DNA from: Bacillota bacterium
GTDB taxonomy: Bacteria; Bacillota; Clostridia; Christensenellales; Aristaeellaceae
DNA: 38,689 nt
Assembly: GCA_023444095.1 (NCBI GenBank)
Contig: JAEZRP010000052.1
Coordinates: 1-38,689 of the forward strand
Direction of reading: 5' to 3'
A model generated the notes under the pieces. It did no database searches and was not told the origin of the DNA. It was given only the letters and a program-made list of their open reading frames with translations. Below, piece by piece: positions 31,382 to 38,603 of this stretch. Every line of letters starts with the position of its first letter. Within the stretch, counting starts at the first letter, position 1. The translations under genes were made by a program, and so were the position numbers.

Positions 31382-32455
31382 ATGGATCAGGTTCTCAGCG
31401 CGGTGCACATCGTCCTCTCAATCTTCCTCATGATCGGCCTAGGCATGATCCTCGTCGCGATCGGCTGGCTGAAGGAGGAGCATTCCATCCTTCTGTCGCG
31501 GCTGGTCGTCAAGGTCGCCCTGCCCAGCATGATCATCAGCAACATCTTTGCGAACTACACCCGCGAGAGCCTCGTTTCAAGCGTGGTCGGCATACTGATC
31601 CCGTTCCTTTCGATGCTCGTCACGATGTGCGCGGGGCGGCTCGTCGCCCGGCTCTTTCGCGTGCCGAAGGGCAGGATCGGTGTCTTCACCTGCATGTTCA
31701 CTTTTTCGAACGCGGTCTTCATCGGCGTTCCGGTCTCGCAGGCGCTCTTTGGCGACGAGGTGATGCCCTTCACGCTGCTTTATTACATCGCAAACACGCT
31801 TCTCTTCTGGACGATCGGCTACGCGCATATGCGCAAGGACGGCAACCTTCCCGCCGAGAAGAGCAGCTTCCGCGCAATCCCGAGGTACCTGAGGGCGAGG
31901 CGCCAAAACGCCGCGGCTGCGCAGAATCCGGCGTACGCCCCGGCGCGCGCGGCCCTTTCGAAGCTTTCGAAGATGCTGCCGGTGCCGCTCATCGCGTTCT
32001 TCGTGTGCGTGTGCGCGCTGCTTGCGGGCGCTTCGATCCCGAAGTTTGTCATGGACGCCGCGGGCTACGTCGGGAAGCTCGTCACGCCCCTTTCGCTCAT
32101 GTACACGGGCATGATCCTGATGCGCATGCTGAAGCTCAGGCGCATCCGCTGGCAGAAGGGATACGAGTGGATCGTGCTCGGGCGCTTCGTCGCCGCGCCG
32201 CTCCTTCTCATCGGCTCCGTATGGCTCGTCAACTGGACCGGGAGCCTCACGGGCCTCTCGATCCTGCACGCGCCGGAGCTGATGCGGGACGCGCTGATCA
32301 TCCAGGCGTCGATGCCCGTTATGGCGCAGACGCCCATCGTCGCGGCCTCCTGCGGCTCGGACGAGGAGTACGCGGCGGGGGGCATTGCGCTCACCACGGC
32401 GCTCTCTCTCGTATTCATCCCCCTGTACATGTTCGTCATCACCAGATTCCTGTAA
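31382..32455 (+). CDS. AEC-family (auxin efflux carrier-type) transporter
   Basis: A 357-residue membrane protein with about ten helices in two inverted halves, typical of the AEC family. Helix 1-2 reads VHIVLSIFLMIGLGMILVAI followed by GWLKEE. The crossover regions show VVKVALPSMIISNI and, in the second half, LIIQASMPVMAQTPIVAASCG (conserved P and M). A cytoplasmic loop at about 160-190 links the halves. Bacterial members export malate, malonate or similar organic acids, or amino-acid-derived compounds. ATG 31382 has GGAGGTG 11 nt upstream; the in-frame ATG at 31343 lies in the leader terminator. It leads an operon with an aldo/keto reductase and an aldolase. Confidence 0.87.
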   Translation: MDQVLSAVHIVLSIFLMIGLGMILVAIGWLKEEHSILLSRLVVKVALPSMIISNIFANYTRESLVSSVVGILIPFLSMLVTMCAGRLVARLFRVPKGRIGVFTCMFTFSNAVFIGVPVSQALFGDEVMPFTLLYYIANTLLFWTIGYAHMRKDGNLPAEKSSFRAIPRYLRARRQNAAAAQNPAYAPARAALSKLSKMLPVPLIAFFVCVCALLAGASIPKFVMDAAGYVGKLVTPLSLMYTGMILMRMLKLRRIRWQKGYEWIVLGRFVAAPLLLIGSVWLVNWTGSLTGLSILHAPELMRDALIIQASMPVMAQTPIVAASCGSDEEYAAGGIALTTALSLVFIPLYMFVITRFL

Positions 32456-32468
32456 TCGGAGGTTCCGC

Positions 32469-33401
32469 ATGAAGACAATCGAGGTGTCCGGCGTCCGGCT
32501 TTCCAAGATCACGATGGGCGTGAACGCGTTCCGCGCGGGCGTCGCGGACGAGATCTTCGACCGCTACCGCGCGCTGGGGGGCATGAGCTTTGATACCGCG
32601 CGCATGTACTTTGACGGCGAATGCGACAAGATGCTCGGAAAGTATGTGAACGATCGCGGCATCCGCGCCGACGTGACCGTCTGCATGAAGGGCTGCTATC
32701 CCAAAGACAGCGCGAAGATGCATGTCTCCCGGCTCTCGCCCGCGGAGATCCGCTTCGACCTCGAGGAGAGCCTGCGCGCGTTCGGAACCGACTACGCAGA
32801 TCTCTACCTTCTCCACCGGGACGATCCGCGAATCCCCGTTGAGGAGATCGTGCCGACGCTCGACGCGCTCGTCCGGGAGGGCAAGGCGCGCGCGGTCGGC
32901 GTTTCCAACTGGACGGTCGGACGGATCCAGATGGCGAACGAGTTCGCGCGGGCAAACGGGCTCTCGCCCCTCTCGGTCAGCCAGATGCACTTTTCCCTCG
33001 CGCTCACGACGCCGCCGCTCACGAAGGACATTACCCACGTGCCCATGAACGCGACGGAAGAGATGTGGTACCGCGAAAACGACTTCCCCGTGATGGCGTT
33101 CGCGGCGCAGGGCAAGGGCTACTTCGCGCAATTCGAGGTGGGAACGGGCTTCAAGCCGACCGTGGCGGACTACTACACGCACCTGAGCGAGAACGCCTGC
33201 CGCGCGGCGCGCTGCGTGGAGCTCGCGAAAAAGTACAGCGTCTCCGCGTCCGCGATCGCGCTTTCCTACGTATTGAACCATCCTCTCAAAACGAGCGCGC
33301 TTTGCGCGTACACAAAGATCGAGCAGTACGAGGACAGCATCCGTGCGCTCGGGATTCCCCTTTCGGCGGACGAAATCAGATATCTGGAGAGTGGCGTATG
33401 A
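32469..33401 (+). CDS. Aldo/keto reductase
   Basis: A 310-residue NADPH-dependent (beta/alpha)8 reductase. The catalytic tetrad is complete: D42 and Y47 in FDTARMYFDG, K74 in VCMKGCYP and H116 in YLLHRDDP. VGVSNWTVGRI and ALSYVLNHPLKTSAL are family marks, the second near the cofactor phosphate site. The substrate is a carbonyl compound not defined by sequence. ATG 32469 has a GGAGG site at 32459-32463 and lies 13 nt after the transporter. Its stop overlaps the ATG of the aldolase-like gene as ATGA. Confidence 0.9.
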   Translation: MKTIEVSGVRLSKITMGVNAFRAGVADEIFDRYRALGGMSFDTARMYFDGECDKMLGKYVNDRGIRADVTVCMKGCYPKDSAKMHVSRLSPAEIRFDLEESLRAFGTDYADLYLLHRDDPRIPVEEIVPTLDALVREGKARAVGVSNWTVGRIQMANEFARANGLSPLSVSQMHFSLALTTPPLTKDITHVPMNATEEMWYRENDFPVMAFAAQGKGYFAQFEVGTGFKPTVADYYTHLSENACRAARCVELAKKYSVSASAIALSYVLNHPLKTSALCAYTKIEQYEDSIRALGIPLSADEIRYLESGV

Positions 33402-34429
33402 TCCGTTTTAACTGCGACTACAGCGAGGGCGCGCATCCGCGCGTCCTGGAAAAGCTCATTAAGACCAATCTCGTTCAGACGCCGGGCTATGGCGAGGACG
33501 AGTATTGCGAATCCGCCGCGCGCGCGATCCACAAAATGTGCGGGCGGGACGACATCGCCGTTCACTTCATGGTGGGCGGCACGCAGGCGAACCTGACCGT
33601 GCTTTCGGCGGCGCTGCGGCCCCATCAGGGCGTGATCTGCGCGGACACCGCGCACATTGCCGTGCATGAATCCGGCGCCATCGAGGCGACGGGTCACAAG
33701 GTGCTCGCGCTCCCGAACGAGGGCGGAAAGCTCACGGCGGAGGCGGTCCGCGCCTTCTGCAAGTCACACTTTGGCGACGACACCCACGAGCACATGGTCA
33801 TGCCCGGCGCGGTGTATGTCTCCGATTCGACGGAGCTTGGCACCATCTATACGGCAAGTGAGCTGCGCGCCATCCGCGCGGCGTGCGACGAGTTCGGGCT
33901 GTGCCTGTACCTCGACGGCGCGCGCCTCGGCTTTGCGCTCGCAGCGGAGGGGAACGACTTGACGCTGCCGCTTCTGACAGAGCTGTGCGACGCGTTCTAC
34001 ATCGGCGGCACCAAGCAGGGACTGCTCTTCGGCGAGGCGATCGTGATTGCAAATCGCGCGCTGGCGCGCGACTTCCGATACATCATGAAGCAAAAGGGCG
34101 GAATGCTCGCCAAGGGCCGACTGCTCGGCGTTCAGTTTGAGGCGCTCTTCGCGGACGACCTCTATCTGGAGATTTCCCGCCGCGCCGACCGTCAGGCAAT
34201 GAAGATCAAGGCCGCCGCGCTTGAAAAGGGATTTTCGCTCTACACGGACAGCCCCACCAACCAGCAGTTTGTCGTCATGCCGGACGCGGCCATTGCGAAG
34301 CTGGCGGAGGACTACGCCTTCGCTTATATCGCGCGCGTGGACGAAACGAACTCCGTCGTGCGCTTCTGCACCGGCTGGGCGACAAGGGACGAGGATGTGG
34401 ACGCACTCATTCGCGATATTTCGCGTTGA
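33398..34429 (+). CDS. Threonine aldolase/beta-eliminating lyase-family PLP enzyme
   Basis: A 343-residue fold-type I PLP enzyme like low-specificity L-threonine aldolase, which splits threonine or allo-threonine into glycine and acetaldehyde. Motifs are NCDYSEGAHPRVLEKL at the N-terminus, GGTQANLTVLSAAL (PLP phosphate), HIAVHESGAIE, LYLDGARLGFAL (the Asp that pairs with the PLP nitrogen) and YIGGTKQGLLFGE with Lys206. Coupled by ATGA to the aldo/keto reductase: acetaldehyde or another aldehyde released here could be reduced by that enzyme, and the AEC carrier could export a product. That chain is inference. Confidence 0.9.
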   Translation: MIRFNCDYSEGAHPRVLEKLIKTNLVQTPGYGEDEYCESAARAIHKMCGRDDIAVHFMVGGTQANLTVLSAALRPHQGVICADTAHIAVHESGAIEATGHKVLALPNEGGKLTAEAVRAFCKSHFGDDTHEHMVMPGAVYVSDSTELGTIYTASELRAIRAACDEFGLCLYLDGARLGFALAAEGNDLTLPLLTELCDAFYIGGTKQGLLFGEAIVIANRALARDFRYIMKQKGGMLAKGRLLGVQFEALFADDLYLEISRRADRQAMKIKAAALEKGFSLYTDSPTNQQFVVMPDAAIAKLAEDYAFAYIARVDETNSVVRFCTGWATRDEDVDALIRDISR

Positions 34430-34485
34430 TTGGTCATATAGAAGGAAGGCGCAAGGATGCACAGGATGAGCAAAATCGGACCCAT

Positions 34486-34557
34486 CTCCATGCAAGCCAC
34501 AGTCCGGTAGCGACCGTTGCATGGAGTAAGGAGGGTCGCTGACGACGGCTGGCTTGC
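34486..34557 (+). promoter_or_regulatory. Interlocked inverted repeats ahead of the phosphotransferase
   Basis: Three helices compete or interlock. CTCCATGCAA (34486-34495) pairs perfectly with TTGCATGGAG (34517-34526). AGCGACC (34509-34515), in its loop, pairs with GGTCGCT (34534-34540), a pseudoknot-like arrangement. GCAAGCC (34492-34498) pairs with GGCTTGC (34551-34557). The gene starts at 34590. No promoter is obvious between 34430 and 34485. This may be a regulatory RNA of unknown type. Confidence 0.45.
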
Positions 34558-34589
34558 CTGTTCAGATGAAAATGAAAAGGAGCCGGCTT

Positions 34590-35543
34590 ATGGACAGGAA
34601 CGTTTTACTTCAGCTTGTCAATGAGAACTATGCCGTCCGGGCAGAAGGGATTTGCCTCCACAGGGAATCCGCCGGACGCGTCTACTATGTCAACTCGCCC
34701 GATGGGCGAAAGGTTCTGAAGCTGTTTCGACCAACGCTCACAACGGAAGCGATGCAATCGGCGCGGATCATGGATTACCTCGATGGCTGCGGCTTTCCAG
34801 TTGTGAAGATCATCCGGACAAACGAGGGCGCGACGCACATCGTGGTCGATGCGTCCGAGGGCGCGTGCGTCGCGATTCTCTACGAGTTTGAGAAGGGCAG
34901 GGATATCGGTTTTCTGCATCGCTGGCGCGATGGGAAAAAGCCGCTCATCCATCCGAAGGCTGCGATGCTCGGCGGGCAGGTCGGGCGGATGCACCGACTG
35001 ATGGACGAGTACCCCGGCGAGATCATCCGCAAGGGAAAGGCGCGCTACATCGACGATTTCATCTCCGCGCTGCGCAGGGATGGTCACGATCCGGAGAAGA
35101 TCCGGGACCTCGAGGAGTACGGGAACGAGCTGTGGGCGACGGTGGATCCGCTTCCCGCAGGCTTCTGCCACGGGGACATGCATACGGGGAACACCGCGTA
35201 CCGCGGCGGCGTCTTCACCTGGATGGACTTTGACCGCGCGTCTGTATCCCGCTCCCTCATCGACGTGGGCTGGCTGGCCGACGGCACGGATTTTAACAAC
35301 TTCGACGACGGAGCGTTTGATCGCTCGCGCAGGCTGTTTGACGCGCTCTACGAAGGCTACGCCAGGGAGAGACCCATGACGGACGCCGAGATCGCCGCCG
35401 TGCTCCCCGCGGTCGCGATCATCCACTACGATCTTTTCGCGGAGTTTGCGAATGCCTGGGGCAAGACAATCACCCGGGCGGCCGTGGACGAGCAGCACGG
35501 ATGGCTGATGCGCTGGCGTGAGGCGTGCGCGAAGGCAAGATAG
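34590..35543 (+). CDS. Aminoglycoside phosphotransferase/choline kinase-fold protein
   Basis: A 317-residue small-molecule kinase. The N-lobe has a beta-strand pair with GRKVLKLFRP (ATP-binding Lys). The Brenner catalytic loop is H194-G-D196-M-H-T-G-N201, and the metal-binding DFD is at 213-215 in WMDFDRAS. The fold is shared by APH antibiotic kinases, choline, homoserine and fructosamine kinases; the substrate is not predictable. ATG 34590 has AGGAG 8 nt upstream; the longer frame from 34554 lies in the structured leader. It converges on a second kinase-fold gene (35634-36532, minus). The hairpin 35552-35573 lies between them. Confidence 0.85.
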   Translation: MDRNVLLQLVNENYAVRAEGICLHRESAGRVYYVNSPDGRKVLKLFRPTLTTEAMQSARIMDYLDGCGFPVVKIIRTNEGATHIVVDASEGACVAILYEFEKGRDIGFLHRWRDGKKPLIHPKAAMLGGQVGRMHRLMDEYPGEIIRKGKARYIDDFISALRRDGHDPEKIRDLEEYGNELWATVDPLPAGFCHGDMHTGNTAYRGGVFTWMDFDRASVSRSLIDVGWLADGTDFNNFDDGAFDRSRRLFDALYEGYARERPMTDAEIAAVLPAVAIIHYDLFAEFANAWGKTITRAAVDEQHGWLMRWREACAKAR

Positions 35544-35551
35544 GACCGACC

Positions 35552-35573
35552 GGCACCGGGGAAACCCGGTGCC
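35552..35573. terminator. GNRA-capped hairpin between convergent kinase genes
   Basis: GGCACCGGG (35552-35560) and CCCGGTGCC (35565-35573) close a GAAA tetraloop. Neither strand has a long T run, so termination would be weak. A second 8-bp hairpin GAGGCGGC/GCCGCCTC (35608-35615 with 35620-35627) lies just after the stop of the minus-strand gene. Confidence 0.45.
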
Positions 35574-35633
35574 TGATCATTGTGTCAGCATGTCGATATG
35601 CGGAAGTGAGGCGGCTTGCGCCGCCTCTGTCCG

Positions 35634-36532
35634 TCATGTGAGAAGTTGCTTTGCGCGTTCGAGCAGCGTTCCGTCGAGGACCATTCGCTTCTCTTCCTCC
35701 GCCCAGTCGGGAAACCGTTCCTGCTGATACGCCGCCATGAGCGCGAAGAGTGTTGCTGCGACCGCGTCGATCCGCATTTCCTCCCGCTCGGCCACGTCCC
35801 TTCCCGTTCCGTGCTTGCGAATGTACAAGCGTTCGTATTCGTTGGTGAACTGCCGATACGCATCGCCTGCGAGCGACTGGAGATTGCGAAAGTCCGAATA
35901 CCGGTATCCCCTGCCCAGCAGATTGTAATCGAACATCAGCGCGGCCTGTCCGTCCCGGCGCACAATGAAGTTCGTCCAGTGAAAGTCGTTGTACGTAAGC
36001 ACGCAGTCGGGTCCTTCGATGCACGCGCGCAGTGCGTCATAACGCTCCAGCAGAAAGGTGAACAGATCCAAACCTTCCGGCAGTCTGCGGCCCAATTCCG
36101 CGAGGCTCTCCCGCGTGATCGCGTCGTACTCGAAGTACAGCGCGTCGATGTTCCCAGCCGCCGCGCCCGCCTCGTGCAGCGCGAAGTACCAGTTTGCCAA
36201 TCCCCGCGCAACGGCGGCGTCGTTCATGTCCTCGGCGACGCCGAGCCGCCACTTTTCGGAGACGGAGATGTCCTCCATCACGACGACCGATTCTCCGAGC
36301 GCATAGGTCGGGATGGTCGGAACGCCAACCTTCTTCAGGAGATGGTAGTTGCTGATTTCGCGCCTATCCTCATCGCGCTCGAAAAATTTGACCACGGCGG
36401 GAGCGCCGCCATACAGGCATCGATAGACGTGGACGCCGGCCTTCGGCGCAAAAGCTCGCAGCCGTTGATCGTCTTTCCCGTGACATCGCGCACTTCGCTC
36501 GTGATGCGGGTAAGGATTTCTTGATCGTTCAT
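35634..36532 (-). pseudogene. APH/choline-kinase-fold protein broken by a -1 frameshift
   Basis: The frame 36395-35634 encodes a kinase body (YNDFHWTNFIVRR catalytic loop, FDYNLL metal site) but its first Met lies at the ATP-binding strand (MVKFFERD), so the N-terminus is missing. Upstream, ATG 36532 with GGAGG at 8 nt opens a frame MNDQEILTRITSEVRDVTGK.., ending in noise. The two join if one base is added to the T4 run (plus-strand AAAA at 36450-36453): GCELFAPKAGVHVYRCLYGG then reads on into AVVKFF. One T lost from a T5 run explains it. It is a recent inactivation, a sequencing slip or -1 frameshifting on CTTTTG. Full length would be about 300 residues. It may be related to the facing kinase. 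Confidence 0.75.
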
Positions 36533-36553
36533 TCCCATATCCTCCATGGAGGG

Positions 36554-36610
36554 CTATCGCGTCGCCGCCCTCCCGGAGCGAAATTTGGCAACGACTGCTT
36601 TGTCCTTCAT
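36554..36610 (-). CDS. Possible 18-residue leader peptide of the frameshifted kinase gene
   Basis: On the minus strand an ATG at 36610 opens MKDKAVVAKFRSGRAATR and stops at 36554, 21 nt before the kinase start. AAAGGGTG lies upstream at suitable distance. It is short, basic and could be an upstream peptide controlling the next gene, or chance. Confidence 0.25.
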   Translation of the reverse strand: MKDKAVVAKFRSGRAATR

Positions 36611-36686
36611 TTCAAACACCCTTTCCATTCAATTGCGATCAGGGCACGCGTCCGGCGCGAAAAAACAATGGGCTGGCACGCAATAA

Positions 36687-36706
36687 GGAGCGTCGCCCGA
36701 CGCTCC
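36687..36706 (-). terminator. Hairpin terminator after the GyrI-like gene
   Basis: GGAGCGTC (36687-36694) and GACGCTCC (36699-36706) form an 8-bp stem with a 4-nt loop, just after the minus-strand stop at 36717. On that strand it is followed by TTATTG, a weak U tract. Confidence 0.5.
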
Positions 36707-36716
36707 CCGAAACCGC

Positions 36717-37256
36717 CTATTTCTCGATGTAGTGGCAAATGTCGAGAATCGTCTTTCCCTCCGCATCTCGTTCTCCGAACCGCCCGTTCGCGTACCGCTC
36801 GAAGAAGTACCACGCGGTTTCCTTGCCGTCGACGGAGGCGATCTTCATGCCGTTTTTCGCGCATAGTTCCGCGCATTTGGATTCCTTGGCGAAGATATCC
36901 GGCTCGTCTCCGCGAATCCAGACCACGCCCAGCGTTCCGGGCGCGAAGTCGACGGACTCGAAGCCCTCCGGAACCGGCGTCTCCGGCGGCGCGAACAGGC
37001 CGACCCAGTATTCGAACGGTTCCGCTTCCTCGTCTTTCGACCAGCGCATGAGCCCGATGTGCGAAAGACCGTCCGGGAACAGCTTCTCCGCGCCCGGTGC
37101 GGCCTTCTCCAGCTTCTTGTCCCAGCCCTTTTCCATGTACTCCATCCATTGGCCGCCGAAGCCGCCGTCCGGACCCCTGTCCTCGTTGTGATACTTCTTT
37201 CCGATGAACCGCGCAGCCGGAGCGGCTTCCTCGTAACACTTGATCAACTCGTACAT
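36717..37256 (-). CDS. GyrI-like/effector-binding-domain protein
   Basis: A 179-residue soluble protein that resembles GyrI-like small-molecule-binding domains (SOUL/effector-binding fold). Typical traits are an N-terminal RFIGKKYHNEDR strand, a helical MEYMEKGWDKKLEK segment, the YWVGLFAPPETPVPEGFESVDFAPGTL type of strand-turn-strand (about 85-115) and a conserved late Glu region ETAWYFFERY. Such proteins bind lipophilic cations or hydrolyse cyclopropanoid compounds; the actual ligand is unknown. The second ATG (37256) is chosen because GGAGG then lies 7 nt upstream; the first (37262) is only 1 nt away. It has its own minus-strand promoter at 37311-37283. Confidence 0.7.
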   Translation of the reverse strand: MYELIKCYEEAAPAARFIGKKYHNEDRGPDGGFGGQWMEYMEKGWDKKLEKAAPGAEKLFPDGLSHIGLMRWSKDEEAEPFEYWVGLFAPPETPVPEGFESVDFAPGTLGVVWIRGDEPDIFAKESKCAELCAKNGMKIASVDGKETAWYFFERYANGRFGERDAEGKTILDICHYIEK

Positions 37257-37282
37257 TCTCATTCCTCCGTTTCCTATGCTAT

Positions 37283-37311
37283 ATGTTAAAGGAATGATAA
37301 CCTTCCGTCAA
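37283..37311 (-). promoter_or_regulatory. Minus-strand promoter of the GyrI-like gene
   Basis: On the minus strand TTGACG (37311-37306), a 17-nt spacer and TAACAT (37288-37283) form a sigma-A promoter, with the start site about 20 nt before the ATG at 37256. Confidence 0.65.
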
Positions 37312-37329
37312 TCGAACGGGAGGTAAAAA

Positions 37330-38337
37330 TCATTTCGTCATGGCCTGCTGAACCAGCGCGCGCACCGCTTCCTCCGTCTCGCCGTCGCGCAGCTTCCGAA
37401 GCGCCACGCAAAATCTGCCGTCGTCGACTGAATAATTGCAGGTGACGAGAATGAGAACGTCGTCGCCGTACTGGACGTCCACGGGGATATCGAGCAGCGA
37501 CCGCTCTTTGAGCGCCGCGACGTATTCGTCGAACTGTCCGATTGTAAACTGGAACTTCCGAAGCTCCATGTACGAGTGGTCGGACGGATCGGCGTTCAGC
37601 GCGAAGCACGCAAAGGGGACGTACCGACGGTTTTCGTAAATAGTGTCGAAGGACACGACCGCGTTCTTGTTGAGCACGCTCTTGAATTCATAATTCGGAA
37701 GCTGACCGAACATCGTCCCGTTTTTCATGTTGTGGCCGTAGACGATCAGCAGCTTGTCGGAAAGCTCCAGCCGATTGACCCCGTCGAGGAACAGACAGCC
37801 CTCGTCGCTCTTTTTGCCCTCGAAGTTGTGGGTCAGGTAGAATTCGTTGTCGTTTTCGCGCTGGGCGACGGGCAGCGCGATCATGTCGCCGACGGTGAGA
37901 TAGCCGACCGTCTCGGGATTGAGCGCGAGGAGTTTTGAAAAGCTCTCCTGGACGGGCGGGGGAGTGGGGAACGCGTAGACGATGGTGTCGGGATCGGGCG
38001 TGGAAAGCCGGACGTCCGCGACGTTATCGCTCGCCACCGTGGGCGCGGGGGAGGAGGGCAATGTTTGCGTCTGCGCTGCGGTCGGGTCTTGCGTGGGCGG
38101 CGCGGCGGCGGAGATCGACGTTTGCGTGGGCGCCGCGGTCGGGCCTTGTGTGGGCGGGACGGTAGGAATTTCGGTCCCCAGTGGCTGATAGAGCGCCTCG
38201 TAGCGCGCGTTTTGGTTTTCGACGCGCGCGGGCAGATAGACATAGTGATAGACAAGGTACGCCGCGCACGCGAGGATCGCCGCGCCGCAGAGCGCAAGAA
38301 AGATCAAAAATGGCAAATCAGGCCGTTTTTCTTCCAC
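37330..38337 (-). CDS. Class B-like sortase with P/T/Q-rich stalk
   Basis: A 335-residue membrane-anchored cysteine transpeptidase that would attach proteins to the cell wall or to pili. A single N-terminal helix (9-31) is the anchor. Residues 55-130 are a Pro/Thr/Gln/Ala-rich stalk with an internal repeat. The catalytic domain shows H202 in YGHNMKNGTMF, C300 in LVTCNYS and R308 in DGRFC, in SrtB order. The start is GTG at 38337, with GGGAGG 5 nt upstream. A TATAAT (minus strand, 38372-38367) is a likely -10 box, though I see no good -35. No substrate with a sorting signal is in the window. The stalk is unusually long for a class B enzyme. Confidence 0.87.
   Translation of the reverse strand: MEEKRPDLPFLIFLALCGAAILACAAYLVYHYVYLPARVENQNARYEALYQPLGTEIPTVPPTQGPTAAPTQTSISAAAPPTQDPTAAQTQTLPSSPAPTVASDNVADVRLSTPDPDTIVYAFPTPPPVQESFSKLLALNPETVGYLTVGDMIALPVAQRENDNEFYLTHNFEGKKSDEGCLFLDGVNRLELSDKLLIVYGHNMKNGTMFGQLPNYEFKSVLNKNAVVSFDTIYENRRYVPFACFALNADPSDHSYMELRKFQFTIGQFDEYVAALKERSLLDIPVDVQYGDDVLILVTCNYSVDDGRFCVALRKLRDGETEEAVRALVQQAMTK
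38062..38154 (-). repeat. Internal repeat coding for the sortase stalk
   Basis: Residues 62-73 (PTQGPTAAPTQT) recur as 81-92 (PTQDPTAAQTQT), 10 of 12 identical with a period of 19 residues. The DNA is also repeated, so the stalk may vary in length by slippage or recombination. Confidence 0.8.
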
Positions 38338-38376
38338 TGTGACCTCCCAAAATTCTCTGTAGAAGTATTATATTCT

Positions 38377-38441
38377 GTTTGTCGGCGTGCCGGTGCCGTA
38401 CGCGGCCCGCCGACCCGCAGTCCATGCGCGGACTGCTAAAC
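38377..38441. repeat. 65-nt structured direct repeat, copy 1
   Basis: Begins GTTTGTCGGCG and ends GGACTGCTAAAC. Inside are GTCGGCG/CGCCGAC with inner GCCG-TACG-CGGC, and GCAGTCC/GGACTGC; the ends GTTT and AAAC are complementary. The whole could fold as two hairpins on a short closing helix. Copy 2 follows after 12 nt. Confidence 0.85.
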
Positions 38442-38453
38442 AGGATGGAATTC

Positions 38454-38518
38454 GTTTGTCGGCGTGCCTGTGCCGTACACGGCCCGCCGACCCGCAGTCT
38501 GCGCGCGGACTGCTAAAC
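38454..38518. repeat. 65-nt structured direct repeat, copy 2
   Basis: Same length as copy 1 and 60 of 65 positions identical. Most changes fall in hairpin loops (TACG to TACA, CAT to TGC), which suggests that the fold is what is kept. Confidence 0.85.
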
Positions 38519-38603
38519 ATGATTATATCCGTCCTCTCGACGCATTGCAAGCCTCCGCGTCTCATAAGCTGATTCAGCAGTATGTGACCGGGAGGCGTGT
38601 TCC

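Noticed and set aside
38377..38518. CRISPR array
   Set aside because: Only two copies with a 12-nt gap, units of 65 nt, and no cas genes in the window.
38519..38603. Sigma-E promoter for spoIVA
   Set aside because: Expected from the family, but I could not find a convincing ATA-like -35 with a CATACANT-like -10 at 14-15 nt spacing; CATAAGCT near 38562 has no good partner.
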